Shown here piece after piece: positions 17,746 through 25,963 of a DNA stretch of 64,000 nucleotides (positions are counted from its first letter, which is position 1; the number at the start of each line of letters is the position of its first letter). This DNA comes from Ichthyenterobacterium magnum (GTDB lineage: Bacteria; Bacteroidota; Bacteroidia; Flavobacteriales; Flavobacteriaceae). Position numbers and translations under genes: made by a program. The notes beneath the pieces are model-generated. The model searched no databases. It saw nothing but the letters and a program-made list of their open reading frames with translations, and was not told the origin of the DNA. The stretch lies in contig NZ_RAQJ01000007.1 of the NCBI RefSeq assembly GCF_003610635.1, positions 1 to 64,000 of the forward strand. The letters run 5' to 3'.

Positions 17746-18582
17746 ATGTCAAATATCATTTATATAGGTTATTATTTTAAAGTGCTGCCGTTGCAACCAG
17801 CAGTAGAAATTTTAATTGCTGAACTTGGTTATGCAGGTTTTGAAAGTTTTGTTGAAACCCAAGAAGGTGTTACTGCCTATATTCAAAAAGAAGAATGGTA
17901 TGATACTATTCTTGATGAAATTCACATACTTAAATCTGATGAATTTCAAATTTCTTATGCATTTGAAGAAATTAAGCAAACCAATTGGAATGCAGAATGG
18001 GAGAAAAATTTTAATCCAATTATAGTTGATGATATTTGTGCAGTAAGAGCACCATTTCACGAAAAGTTTAATACACAATATGATATTGTAATTGAGCCTA
18101 AAATGAGTTTTGGTACTGGTCATCATGAAACCACACATATGATGATTCAACACATTCTAAAAAATGAATTTGCAGATAAATCAGTTTTAGATATGGGTTG
18201 TGGTACAGGAGTTTTAGCTATTCTAGCAGAACTAAAAGGCGCAAAGCCTATTGATGCTATAGATATAGACAATTGGTGTTATATAAATAGCTTAGAGAAT
18301 GTCGAACGAAATAATTGTAAGCGTATTTCAGTTTATGAAGGCGATGCTAGTTTATTAAGTGGTAAGAAGTATGACATTGTTGTAGCTAATATTAATAGAA
18401 ATATTCTGCTTAATGATTTAAAAACATATGCTTCTTGTTTAAATGAAAATGGAATGCTACTTTTAAGTGGATTTTACAAAGATGATATACCAATTATTGA
18501 AGCTAAATGTAATAAACATAAGTTAAGACACGTTGAAACTCTAGAAAAGAACCATTGGGTTTCATTAAAATTTATAAATTAG
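17746..18582 (+). CDS. prmA: Ribosomal protein L11 methyltransferase
   Basis: A 278-residue SAM-dependent methyltransferase that trimethylates ribosomal protein L11. The C-terminal class I domain shows GTGHHETTHMM, the SAM loop LDMGCGTGVLAI and the NPPY-like VANINRNIL. The N-terminal 110 residues are the L11-recognition domain. It lies between tpiA and clpS on the same strand. Confidence 0.93.
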   Translation: MSNIIYIGYYFKVLPLQPAVEILIAELGYAGFESFVETQEGVTAYIQKEEWYDTILDEIHILKSDEFQISYAFEEIKQTNWNAEWEKNFNPIIVDDICAVRAPFHEKFNTQYDIVIEPKMSFGTGHHETTHMMIQHILKNEFADKSVLDMGCGTGVLAILAELKGAKPIDAIDIDNWCYINSLENVERNNCKRISVYEGDASLLSGKKYDIVVANINRNILLNDLKTYASCLNENGMLLLSGFYKDDIPIIEAKCNKHKLRHVETLEKNHWVSLKFIN

Positions 18583-18644
18583 CTTTAGTTTTATAATATT
18601 GAAATTTATTGGTTACTGATACTGTAAACTGAATACTAAAAGAA

Positions 18645-18920
18645 ATGAGTACTAGAGAAAAAACATCAGAAGAGGTTCTTCTAGATGAAGACGTCTTAAA
18701 AAATAATGAGATTGTGTTGTTTAATGATGATGTTAATACATTTGATCATGTTATTGATACACTTATGTATGCATGTGATCATACACCAGAACAAGCAGAG
18801 CAATGTTCTATCATTGTTCATTATAAAGGAAAATGTACTGTAAAAACAGGTTCTTATGATGAACTTGAACCTCGTTGCTCTATGTTATTACAAGCTGGAT
18901 TAAGTGCTGAAATTGTCTAA
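18645..18920 (+). CDS. clpS: ATP-dependent Clp protease adaptor ClpS
   Basis: The 91-residue adaptor delivers N-degron substrates to ClpAP. The core LFNDDVNTFDHVIDTLMYAC and HYKGKCTVKTGSYDELEP match the family, and the length is usual. The N-terminal 25 residues are the flexible tail. The 3' end overlaps the converging HMA-domain gene by 4 bp. Confidence 0.94.
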   Translation: MSTREKTSEEVLLDEDVLKNNEIVLFNDDVNTFDHVIDTLMYACDHTPEQAEQCSIIVHYKGKCTVKTGSYDELEPRCSMLLQAGLSAEIV

Positions 18921-19186
18921 CTGTTAATTCTTCCTACAGCACAACTCACAAAAGATTTTGCCTTTTTTGTAATTGGATTTAATTCTCCTTCAGCTGGATA
19001 TCCTAATTTTGATAACAATGCTTTAGCTTCATCATAATCATTTTCAGTTTCATAAGAAAAAGAAACAGAATGATTATCATTATCTACTATTACATTGTTA
19101 ATATGCTTTAAATCTTCAAGTCGTGTAATAATTGTGTTAGCACAACCACCACATTTTAAGTTTTGTATATTTAGTGTTGTTTTCAT
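18917..19186 (-). CDS. Small heavy-metal-associated (HMA) domain protein
   Basis: An 89-residue protein starting MKTTLNIQNLKCGGCANTI, with the metal-binding CxxC (CGGC) of copper-chaperone-like HMA domains. An ATG at 19207 would overlap the previous gene; ATG 19186, 2 bp after that gene's stop codon, is preferred. The C-terminal 25 residues are Lys/Ser-rich and end in SCAVGRINS, with a third Cys. It is the last gene of the sulfur module, so it may handle Cu, Zn or a persulfide; this is inferred from position only. Confidence 0.75.
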   Translation of the reverse strand: MKTTLNIQNLKCGGCANTIITRLEDLKHINNVIVDNDNHSVSFSYETENDYDEAKALLSKLGYPAEGELNPITKKAKSFVSCAVGRINS

Positions 19187-19188
19187 AA

Positions 19189-20595
19189 TTAAAGTGTTGA
19201 AGGACAAACAAAGTCGGTTAGTTTTAAGTCGGTTTTTTTAATAGCATTAAAACCTCCAGCCACATCTACAACATTGTGAAATCCACGAGCTTTTAAAATA
19301 GAAGCAGCAATAACCGAACGGTAACCACCTAAGCAATGTACGTGATAGGTTTTATTTTTTTCTACCTGATTCATATTTGTATTAATATAATCTAAAGCAA
19401 AATGCTGTGCATTTTCTATATGTGAAGCAGTAAATTCTCCATCTTTTCTAACATCTAAAATATTAGTGTCAGTATTTTTTACATGCTCAGCAAAAGTTTC
19501 AGCCGAAATAGATTTAAGGGTTTCAATGTCTTTCCCTGCAGCATTCCATGAATCAATACCACCTTCTAAATAACCAAGTGTATTATCATAACCAACACGA
19601 GATAATCGTGTTACGGCTTCAGCACTTTTACCTTCAGGAACAACTAAAATAATAGGTTGCTTTAAATCTGTAATTAATGCACCAACCCATGGTGCAAATC
19701 CGCCATGTAAACCAATAAAAATAGAATTTGGAACATGACCTTTAATAAAATCACTTTCACGTCTTACATCTAACACTAATGCACCTTCATGATTAGCTAA
19801 AGCTTCAAATTCTTCAACATTTAATGCTACATTACCAGTTTTTAAAACGTTTTCAAAAGTGTCATATCCAGTTTTGTTTAGCATTGCATTTTTAGCAAAA
19901 TATTGAGGTGGTGGTGCAATACCGTCAAGAACCTCTTCTACAAACTCTGCTTTAGTCATGTTTTCTCTTAAGGCGTAATTGGTTTGTTTTTGATTACCAA
20001 TAGTGCCAACTGTTTCTTTACTTAAATTTTTCCCACAAGCTGAACCTGCTCCATGTGCTGGATATACAATAACATCATCTGCTAAAGGCATAATTTTATT
20101 GCGTAAAGAATCGTAAAGCATTCCTGCCAAATCCTTTTTTGTTAAATTAGATTTTATAGCTAAATCTGGTCTGCCAACGTCGCCTAAAAATAAGGTGTCT
20201 CCAGAAAATATAGCGTGATTTTTTCCGTGTTTATCGATTAAGAGGTATGTAGTTGACTCTAATGTATGTCCTGGTGTATGTAAAGCTTTAATTGTGATAT
20301 TCCCTATTTTAAATTCTTCATTATCTTCTGCGGTATGGATATCATAATTGGTTGTTGCTCCGGGTCCAAATACTATAGTTGCTCCAGTTTTTTTTGCTAA
20401 ATCTACATGGCCAGAAACAAAATCGGCATGAAAATGCGTTTCAAACACATACTTTATTTTTGCATTGTTTTTATTTGCTTTTTCTACATATGCTTGAGTT
20501 TCTCGCAAAGGATCAATAATTGCAACTTCACCTTGAGACTCAATATAATAAGCACCTTGTGCTAAACAGCCTGTGTATATTTGTTCTATAGTCAT
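19189..20595 (-). CDS. Persulfide dioxygenase-like MBL-fold protein with two rhodanese domains
   Basis: A 468-residue fusion. Residues 1-230 are an ETHE1-type metallo-beta-lactamase domain with THFHADFVSGH, HTPGHT, SGDTLFLGDVGRPD and YPAHGAGSACG. Two rhodanese domains follow: the first (near LVLDVRRESDF) lacks a Cys in the active loop (VVPEG), the second (near NILDVRKDGEF) has one in HCLGGYRS. Known relatives oxidise glutathione or protein persulfides to sulfite while the rhodanese handles sulfane sulfur. It lies with two YeeE/YedE-type transporter genes, which agrees with thiosulfate or sulfide use. Confidence 0.9.
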   Translation of the reverse strand: MTIEQIYTGCLAQGAYYIESQGEVAIIDPLRETQAYVEKANKNNAKIKYVFETHFHADFVSGHVDLAKKTGATIVFGPGATTNYDIHTAEDNEEFKIGNITIKALHTPGHTLESTTYLLIDKHGKNHAIFSGDTLFLGDVGRPDLAIKSNLTKKDLAGMLYDSLRNKIMPLADDVIVYPAHGAGSACGKNLSKETVGTIGNQKQTNYALRENMTKAEFVEEVLDGIAPPPQYFAKNAMLNKTGYDTFENVLKTGNVALNVEEFEALANHEGALVLDVRRESDFIKGHVPNSIFIGLHGGFAPWVGALITDLKQPIILVVPEGKSAEAVTRLSRVGYDNTLGYLEGGIDSWNAAGKDIETLKSISAETFAEHVKNTDTNILDVRKDGEFTASHIENAQHFALDYINTNMNQVEKNKTYHVHCLGGYRSVIAASILKARGFHNVVDVAGGFNAIKKTDLKLTDFVCPSTL

Positions 20596-20666
20596 AATAA
20601 TTCGCTTAGAATTTACAAAGATAAGGAGTAATACTATTCTATAATATGATATATGTTATATTTTAG

Positions 20667-21089
20667 TTAATGTGGTAATTTGTCTTTTATTACACCATAA
20701 ATATAGGTACCAAAAGTAGCTGCGCCTAAAACAATTAAAACTGAAAATGCTCCTGTGCCAACTAATATATACATTGGTCCAGGACAAGCGCCAGATAAAG
20801 CCCAACCTAAGCCAAATAGTATTCCTCCAATAATATATCGATAAAGACCTCTTTCTTTTTTTGGTACGTTCATTACTGCTCCATTTATGTTTTTGAATCT
20901 TAGTTTTTTTGTTAGTAGCATAAGGATTATTCCTGTAGTAACAGCACTTCCAATGATTCCGTACATATGAAATGATTCAAACTTAAACATTTCATAAATA
21001 CGATACCATGATACAGCTTCAGATTTTACGAGTACAACTCCAAAGATAATCCCGACGAGTAAAAATTTTAAATACTTCATATTAACCAA
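20667..21089 (-). CDS. YeeE/YedE-type (DUF6691) sulfur transporter subunit, short
   Basis: A 140-residue membrane protein with about four helices. The motif GGILFGLGWALSGACPGP carries the conserved Cys of the YeeE/YedE family, in which Cys residues pass thiosulfate along the pore. It overlaps the other half (21082-21642) by 8 bp; together they resemble one full-length YeeE split in two, a common form in Bacteroidota. Confidence 0.85.
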   Translation of the reverse strand: MVNMKYLKFLLVGIIFGVVLVKSEAVSWYRIYEMFKFESFHMYGIIGSAVTTGIILMLLTKKLRFKNINGAVMNVPKKERGLYRYIIGGILFGLGWALSGACPGPMYILVGTGAFSVLIVLGAATFGTYIYGVIKDKLPH

Positions 21090-21642
21090 AAATTAAAGGA
21101 AATACTAAATGAATCATAATCAATCCACCGATAAAAAAACCAATTACAGCTACAAGTGATGGTAATTGTAAACTACTTAGTCCTGTAATAGCATGACCAG
21201 AAGTACAACCACCTGCATATCGCGTTCCAAACCCTACTAGAAAACCACCAATAATTAAAATGGTTAATCCTTTAATGCTAAAAACAGAGTCCCAACTATA
21301 CAATTCTGCTGGTAGCAATGTTTTGCCTGCATTTTCAAAACCTAGCTGTGATAATTCTGAAACAGTTTTTGGGTTTAAATCTATATTGGTAGGAATGGAT
21401 AAATAGTGGTGCGCAATAAAACCACCAATTATAGCTCCAAGAACAACAGTAAGATTCCATTTTTGAGATTTCCAATTAAAGTCAAAAAATTTAGTTTTTT
21501 TTCCTGCGCCTGCAAGTGTGCAAAAAGTTCTTAAGTTAGACGACATGCCAAATGTTTTTCCGAAATAAATAAGAACAAACATAATTAAAGCAATGAGAGG
21601 ACCTGAGATATACCAAGGCCAAGGTTGTAATATAGATTCCAT
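21082..21642 (-). CDS. YeeE/YedE-family sulfur transporter subunit
   Basis: A 186-residue membrane protein with the family motif GFGTRYAGGCTSGHAITGLSSLQLPSL (shown here in part; key Cys in GGCTSGH). The N-terminal part includes FGMSSNLRTFCTL with another Cys. It begins the module that continues with the short subunit, the persulfide dioxygenase-rhodanese and the HMA protein. Predicted role: inner-membrane uptake of thiosulfate or a related sulfur compound. Confidence 0.85.
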   Translation of the reverse strand: MESILQPWPWYISGPLIALIMFVLIYFGKTFGMSSNLRTFCTLAGAGKKTKFFDFNWKSQKWNLTVVLGAIIGGFIAHHYLSIPTNIDLNPKTVSELSQLGFENAGKTLLPAELYSWDSVFSIKGLTILIIGGFLVGFGTRYAGGCTSGHAITGLSSLQLPSLVAVIGFFIGGLIMIHLVFPLIFG

Positions 21643-21699
21643 AAACTTGTTTTGAAATAGAGCTCAAAAATAAGAATTTAGAATTTTGAAATAAATAGT

Positions 21700-21731
21700 T
21701 TGGTAGTTTTTTAATAAAAGTGCTATATTTG
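21700..21731 (+). promoter_or_regulatory. Promoter for tRNA-Arg
   Basis: TTTG ending at 21702 and TATATTTG at 21724-21731, followed by GCATCC, the usual arrangement before flavobacterial tRNA genes. Spacing is 21 nt, two longer than ideal. Confidence 0.65.
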
Positions 21732-21745
21732 CATCCCAATTTAAA

Positions 21746-21819
21746 GGCCTCGTGGCGCAACTGAATAGCGCACTTGATTACGGCTCAAGAGGTTATAGGT
21801 TTGAATCCTATCGAGGTCA
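21746..21819 (+). tRNA. tRNA-Arg (ACG anticodon)
   Basis: Acceptor GGCCTCG pairs with CGAGGTC (one G-T pair), anticodon stem CTTGA/TCAAG encloses TTACGGC with anticodon ACG at 21780-21782, and the T arm ATAGG-TTTGAAT-CCTAT is intact. The A at position 34 would be modified to inosine. No CCA is encoded. Confidence 0.95.
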
Positions 21820-21827
21820 CTAGAATT

Positions 21828-21866
21828 AAATCGCAATTATCTTTTTAGATGTTGCGATTTTTTTGT
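21828..21866 (+). terminator. Terminator after tRNA-Arg
   Basis: AAATCGCAA (21828-21836) pairs with TTGCGATTT (21852-21860), with an inner ATCT/AGAT pairing, then a T run. Confidence 0.75.
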
Positions 21867-21870
21867 TTTA

Positions 21871-22590
21871 TTAATATTTAGTTGACTTTTTAATTTTAAA
21901 ACCTCCTTTTAAATAAAAAAAATGTTGAGTTATATTTCTAACTTCTTTTTCAATATAGTTTTTGTTGATTATAGTGGATCTATTTACTCTTGAGAATGTT
22001 TCTTTTGGCAATATATGATGTATTTCTTTAAGCGTTTTTCTGATAAGCATAGTTGTTTTTTCAATTTTGAAAATTTTACAGTAATAACCATCAGCTTTAA
22101 TTAAGATAATAGTATTAGGCAATAAATAATGAGTTTTAGTTCCTTCTACTAATATTAGTTTTTCTTCATTTGATTTAGTTTGTGTTTTGTGCAATAGTTT
22201 TAATAATGTGTTTATATCTGTTTTATATTGTTGCTGTTTTGCTTTTTCAATAGCTTCATTGAAACGATTCTCATCATATGGTTTTAAGAGATAGTCTGTA
22301 GCAGAGATATTAAAAGCTTTAACAGCATATTTATTATAAGCAGTTGTAAAAATGATTTGACCTTTAAATGGAGCTTTTAGATTTGATAAAACATCAAAAG
22401 CTGTCATGTCTTTTAACTCTATATCTAATAAAATTAATTCAGGATTTAAGTTGTTTATTGACTCAACTGCTTTTTTTCCAGTTTTCACTGTGTTTATTAC
22501 CTCTAAAAAAGGGTTGTTGGTTGCAAATTTGTTAAGCCTTCTAAGAGCTGCGCCTTCGTCTTCTATAAGTAATGTGCTAATTTTATTCAT
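21871..22590 (-). CDS. LytTR-family response regulator
   Basis: A 239-residue two-component regulator. The receiver domain (1-120) has the acidic pair in LLIEDEG, the phospho-acceptor Asp in LILLDIELKDM and the Lys in LLKPYDENRF. The C-terminal LytTR DNA-binding domain includes ADGYYCKIF, LIRKTLKEIHHIL and FSRVNRSTIINKNYI. It overlaps the upstream sensor kinase gene by 8 bp, so the two are one unit. Target genes are not known. Confidence 0.92.
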   Translation of the reverse strand: MNKISTLLIEDEGAALRRLNKFATNNPFLEVINTVKTGKKAVESINNLNPELILLDIELKDMTAFDVLSNLKAPFKGQIIFTTAYNKYAVKAFNISATDYLLKPYDENRFNEAIEKAKQQQYKTDINTLLKLLHKTQTKSNEEKLILVEGTKTHYLLPNTIILIKADGYYCKIFKIEKTTMLIRKTLKEIHHILPKETFSRVNRSTIINKNYIEKEVRNITQHFFYLKGGFKIKKSTKY

Positions 22591-23647
22591 TTAATTTTTT
22601 AAAAATTAATTCATTTATAACCCAATTTTCTTCTTGAAAAATTTTAAAAGTTGAGGCTTTATAAAAATGAGTTGATAAACGTTGCTTTACTAATTGTAAT
22701 CCATTGCCTTCAGTTGTTTTGTTAGACAGTTTATTACCATTATTCTTTATAACAACTACTTTTTCTTTAGAGTTTACTTCGATTACTAAAATTAAGGTTT
22801 TATGGATGTTTTTAAACCCATGTTTTATTGAGTTTTCAACTATTGGTTGTAAAATCATTGCAGGAAGATTGAAAGAGGATTCTAGATTGTTAATTACCCA
22901 TTTTACTTGAAGTTGATTTTCGTATCTAGCTTTTTCAATAGTAATATACTTTTTTAATAAAACTAGTTCTTCATTAATAGGTATCATTTTTTCTGGTTTA
23001 ATATTCATAGAATATCTTAGCAAGTCGCTTAGTGAAATTAATGAATTTTGCGCCTTGATTTTGTTTTCATCTATTAAGGCTACAATACTATTTAGTGCAT
23101 TAAATAAGAAATGAGGTTGTAGTTTAGCTTTGAGAGCATTGTGTTTAGTAATTATTAGCTCTTTTTCAATATTGTTTTTTAAAACGATTGTTTCTTTTTT
23201 GTCTTTAAAATAATTGAAAGCGAAAATTATTGCTGTTAAAAAGATATAACTCTTCAAAACGTTATGAAGATCGGTAATAAAAAACTTAGACACTGTATTG
23301 TAATACCATTCAATGTTAAGATAATTAGCCCAAATACCAAATACAAAAAAAATGGCTAATACGTATAAAGCCATATATCCCATACCATGAATTATAAAGA
23401 GTGAAACTCTTAAATAGTTGTCAAATTTTGAAATGAATTTGTATCCAGGTACGATCCATAAAAAAATGAGCAAAATTCCTATGATGTAAGTAATTATAGG
23501 GAATTTAAAAACCCACATCCAAGAATATTTTGGTGCAACTGTTAGTTTGTAAATTAAAGTTTGTAGAACATTTATTAAAACTAAAAGGCTCCAAGCTAAA
23601 ATAAGCCAAGTATAGATGTGTTTAAATAAATGTTTGAGTGTTTTCAT
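22583..23647 (-). CDS. LytS/YehU-type membrane sensor histidine kinase
   Basis: The 354-residue kinase has four transmembrane helices in residues 10-155 and no extracellular domain, then the His-kinase block KLQPHFLFNALNSIVAL with the phospho-accepting His. The ATPase region includes LQPIVENSIKHGFKN (N-box) and GNGLQLVKQRL. This is the kinase type that partners LytTR regulators. The signal sensed is unknown. Confidence 0.9.
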   Translation of the reverse strand: MKTLKHLFKHIYTWLILAWSLLVLINVLQTLIYKLTVAPKYSWMWVFKFPIITYIIGILLIFLWIVPGYKFISKFDNYLRVSLFIIHGMGYMALYVLAIFFVFGIWANYLNIEWYYNTVSKFFITDLHNVLKSYIFLTAIIFAFNYFKDKKETIVLKNNIEKELIITKHNALKAKLQPHFLFNALNSIVALIDENKIKAQNSLISLSDLLRYSMNIKPEKMIPINEELVLLKKYITIEKARYENQLQVKWVINNLESSFNLPAMILQPIVENSIKHGFKNIHKTLILVIEVNSKEKVVVIKNNGNKLSNKTTEGNGLQLVKQRLSTHFYKASTFKIFQEENWVINELIFKKLNE

Positions 23648-23814
23648 ATCTTTAAAAATACCAAAAAGTTAAGATCTTAATTTTTATCTTACTTCTAATT
23701 TAGCGTGTTTTACTTCAAATTTTAACTATTTGATTTAAATTGATGTAATTATTTGGCTTTACTTCTTAAATTCTTGAGTTTAAAAGAATATTTAAACACT
23801 TAAACTTAATTTGT

Positions 23815-24207
23815 ATGAAACCTATACTCTTATTATTGTTTTCTTTTTTATCGTTAAACTCTAGCTATAGTCAAGAAAAGAAAGCACCAGAATATGTGAC
23901 GTATTATTTTGTTGAATTGATTCCGAATACTGAGAAAACAGATTTTACAGCAGAAGAGTTACGTGAAATTCAAACAAAACATTTAAGAAATATTAGAAAA
24001 ATGGTAAGTGACGGATTGTTGTTGTTAGCTGGTCCATTTCCAGAAACCGGAGGAGGTTTGTTTATCTTGAAAACAAAATCTATAGATGAGGCTGAAAATC
24101 TAGTTATGATTGACCCAGCTGTAAAGGCAGGGCGATTTAAGTACGAAATAAAAACATGGATTACTCAAAAGGGCTTGCTAGCATTAGAAGATGGTATTAA
24201 TGATTAA
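23815..24207 (+). CDS. Secreted YciI-like protein
   Basis: A 130-residue protein with a signal peptide (cleavage near SSYSQ, residue 20) and a YCII-like ferredoxin-fold domain (QTKHLRNIRKMVSDGLLLLAGPF, then DEAENLVMIDPAVKAGRFKYEIKTW). The His in this position is the presumed active site in cytosolic relatives. A secreted version suggests a periplasmic role, unknown. It is divergent from the two-component pair, which may control it. Confidence 0.75.
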   Translation: MKPILLLLFSFLSLNSSYSQEKKAPEYVTYYFVELIPNTEKTDFTAEELREIQTKHLRNIRKMVSDGLLLLAGPFPETGGGLFILKTKSIDEAENLVMIDPAVKAGRFKYEIKTWITQKGLLALEDGIND

Positions 24208-24335
24208 GTTTACTTTGAGTTGATAAATTAAATACTCTACTTCATATTTAATTAGTTACACTTCATTTTTATTTTTATTAACAACTAGTTCAGGTGTATG
24301 TGTCTAATTTTGAGTAAAAGTCAAATATAAAAGTC

Positions 24336-25211
24336 ATGAATCGAAAAGCATTTATTAATAAAGGATTATTAACATCAGTAGGCGTTGTATTGGTTCCAAC
24401 AATGGGGTTTTCAAAAGAGAGTCTAATTCAAAATGAAAAAACTAATCCGTTAGATAAAGAAATGGTATATCAATTTGTAGCTAAAGCACATGGTGATTTT
24501 AATACTGTAAAGGCAATGCTAAATAAAACACCTGAGCTTTTAAATGCTACTCATGATTGGGGAAATGGAGATTTTGAAACAGCTTTAGGAGCTGCAAGTC
24601 ATATAGGTCACAATAGTATAGTGAAATTTTTAATAAGTAAAGGAGCTCGTTTTAATATGTTTACAGCAGCAATGCTAGGTGATTTTGTGATTATTAAACA
24701 ATTATTAGCTAGCTATCCTGAACTTATTAATGCTAAGGGACCTCATGGATTAGATTTAATACATCATGCAAAAGTAGGAGGTGAGCAGTCAAAGCTAGTT
24801 TTAGAATTTCTACAAGATTTTAAAAATTTAGATAAAAAAGTTTTACCACCTAGAAAAGATACAGTTAAACCAAAAAATAGTTACGAAAAAAGAGCAGTAG
24901 CTATTGTTGATTTTATTCACAATCAAAACGGAATAAGCATAGAACAATTTGTTAATTTAAATTTTCATCCTGAATATATTAAGCAAAGCGGGAAAGCTTT
25001 TTTTAATAACGTTTTTAATAAATGTATAGAAGATATTCCACCAGCAAGTGTGATTTTTTTAGATGGTAAAAATAGTGATGGATCGTATAAAATGAAATTA
25101 CAAAAAACTGATAAATCAACACATTATTATTTTAGATTTAAATTTTCAGATGTGTCTCCTCATTTGATTACTCAAATGGCAGCTGGAGGAAGTAGTAGAG
25201 TTTTTGACTAA
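24336..25211 (+). CDS. Ankyrin-repeat protein with N-terminal export signal
   Basis: A 291-residue product. The first 25 residues (MNRKAFINKGLLTSVGVVLVP) resemble an export signal; there is no twin Arg. Residues 45-150 hold three ankyrin repeats (HGDFNTVKAMLNKTPELLNA, ALGAASHIGHNSIVKFLISKG, AAMLGDFVIIKQLLASYPELI). The C-terminal half has a different domain ending in ITQMAAGGSSRVFD that I do not recognise. Likely a periplasmic protein-binding factor. The end overlaps the converging 50-residue gene by 4 bp. Confidence 0.7.
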   Translation: MNRKAFINKGLLTSVGVVLVPTMGFSKESLIQNEKTNPLDKEMVYQFVAKAHGDFNTVKAMLNKTPELLNATHDWGNGDFETALGAASHIGHNSIVKFLISKGARFNMFTAAMLGDFVIIKQLLASYPELINAKGPHGLDLIHHAKVGGEQSKLVLEFLQDFKNLDKKVLPPRKDTVKPKNSYEKRAVAIVDFIHNQNGISIEQFVNLNFHPEYIKQSGKAFFNNVFNKCIEDIPPASVIFLDGKNSDGSYKMKLQKTDKSTHYYFRFKFSDVSPHLITQMAAGGSSRVFD

Positions 25212-25360
25212 TCCAATGCGTTTTTGGTAACGTAAACTTTCCACCCAAATATTGCCATTTGCAATTTTGTAGCTTTACTTAAGTCTAAGCGTTGTTTAGT
25301 ATAGCTAGGTAAGATTGCTTTATTCAATTTTGCTAAAAATTTGAATGCTTGTTTTTTCAT
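25208..25360 (-). CDS. Conserved 50-residue basic protein
   Basis: ATG at 25360 to TAG at 25208 encodes 50 residues: MKKQAFKFLAKLNKAILPSY, then a KQRLDLSKATKLQMAI segment and GWKVYVTKNALD. This small basic protein is recurrent in flavobacteria and often carries the wrong label SsrA-binding protein; it is far too short for SmpB. It has 12 Lys/Arg and one hydrophobic stretch, suggesting RNA, ribosome or membrane surface binding. Convergent with the ankyrin gene, overlap 4 bp. Confidence 0.7.
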   Translation of the reverse strand: MKKQAFKFLAKLNKAILPSYTKQRLDLSKATKLQMAIFGWKVYVTKNALD

Positions 25361-25404
25361 TTTAAAAGTCTTTGAGGTAAAGATAATCTTTATTAAAAAA
25401 TAAA

Positions 25405-25434
25405 TGTAAAACTTATTCTAGACTAAGTTTTACA
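25405..25434. repeat. Perfect 11-bp inverted repeat
   Basis: TGTAAAACTTA, 8-nt loop TTCTAGAC, TAAGTTTTACA. On the minus strand it is followed by ATTTATTTTTT, so it could be a weak terminator upstream of the 50-residue gene, or an operator. Confidence 0.5.
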
Positions 25435-25938
25435 CTTTTACTCGATAATCGAGATTTAATTGTTTTAAGTTACTTGCTTATATAATTGAGAAAATAACTT
25501 CGATTAAAAATATTGCTAATGTCATCATAGTGTTTTGGTTTTAAAGGTTAATATTTTACTTTGTTTTTCGATTGAGATTTCAATATATAGAATTGGTAAT
25601 CTTACCGCCAAACGTTTATAATAAAATCTATGAAGTTGAATATAAAATTATAACTAAAAAGATGATATTGATTTCAAAAAAAATGTGACTATCTTATGTA
25701 ATGTTATTATTTGTAACTTTAAATTAAGTATTAGTATATATATGTAATAATTCAAGGGTGTTTTTTATAGTGATTTAAAAAACCAAGGGAGCTTTTGTTA
25801 TAAAAACTGCGATTTTTAGCGTTTTCATCTTTTTGTTTGAAATAAAAGAGAATAGTTCAGTAACCAAAAAACATATTAATATTTAGTGTCTGGTACTAAA
25901 ATTTAAATGCATTTTACTTTATTAGGTTGTGAGTTGCT

Positions 25939-25946
25939 TACATTTG
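25939..25946 (+). promoter_or_regulatory. -7 element for the secreted endonuclease gene
   Basis: TACATTTG fits TAnnTTTG, 17 nt before the ATG at 25964. No clear -33 box. Confidence 0.4.
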
Positions 25947-25963
25947 TAAAAATTCTCCTTTAA

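Larger units (their letters stand above)
25361..25963. other. 603-bp AT-rich non-coding stretch
   Basis: No reading frame of useful size is seen on either strand. It holds an 11-bp perfect inverted repeat (25405-25415 with 25424-25434), a CTCGAT-A-ATCGAG palindrome (25441-25453) and a -7-like element at 25939. The rest has no structure that I can support. Confidence 0.6.

Noticed and set aside
21082-21089. Frameshift splitting one YeeE gene
   Set aside because: The overlap of the two halves is clean with proper start and stop codons, and split YeeE/YedE pairs are common in Bacteroidota.
25208-25360. SmpB (SsrA-binding protein)
   Set aside because: 50 residues against about 150 for SmpB, and no OB-fold motifs are seen.
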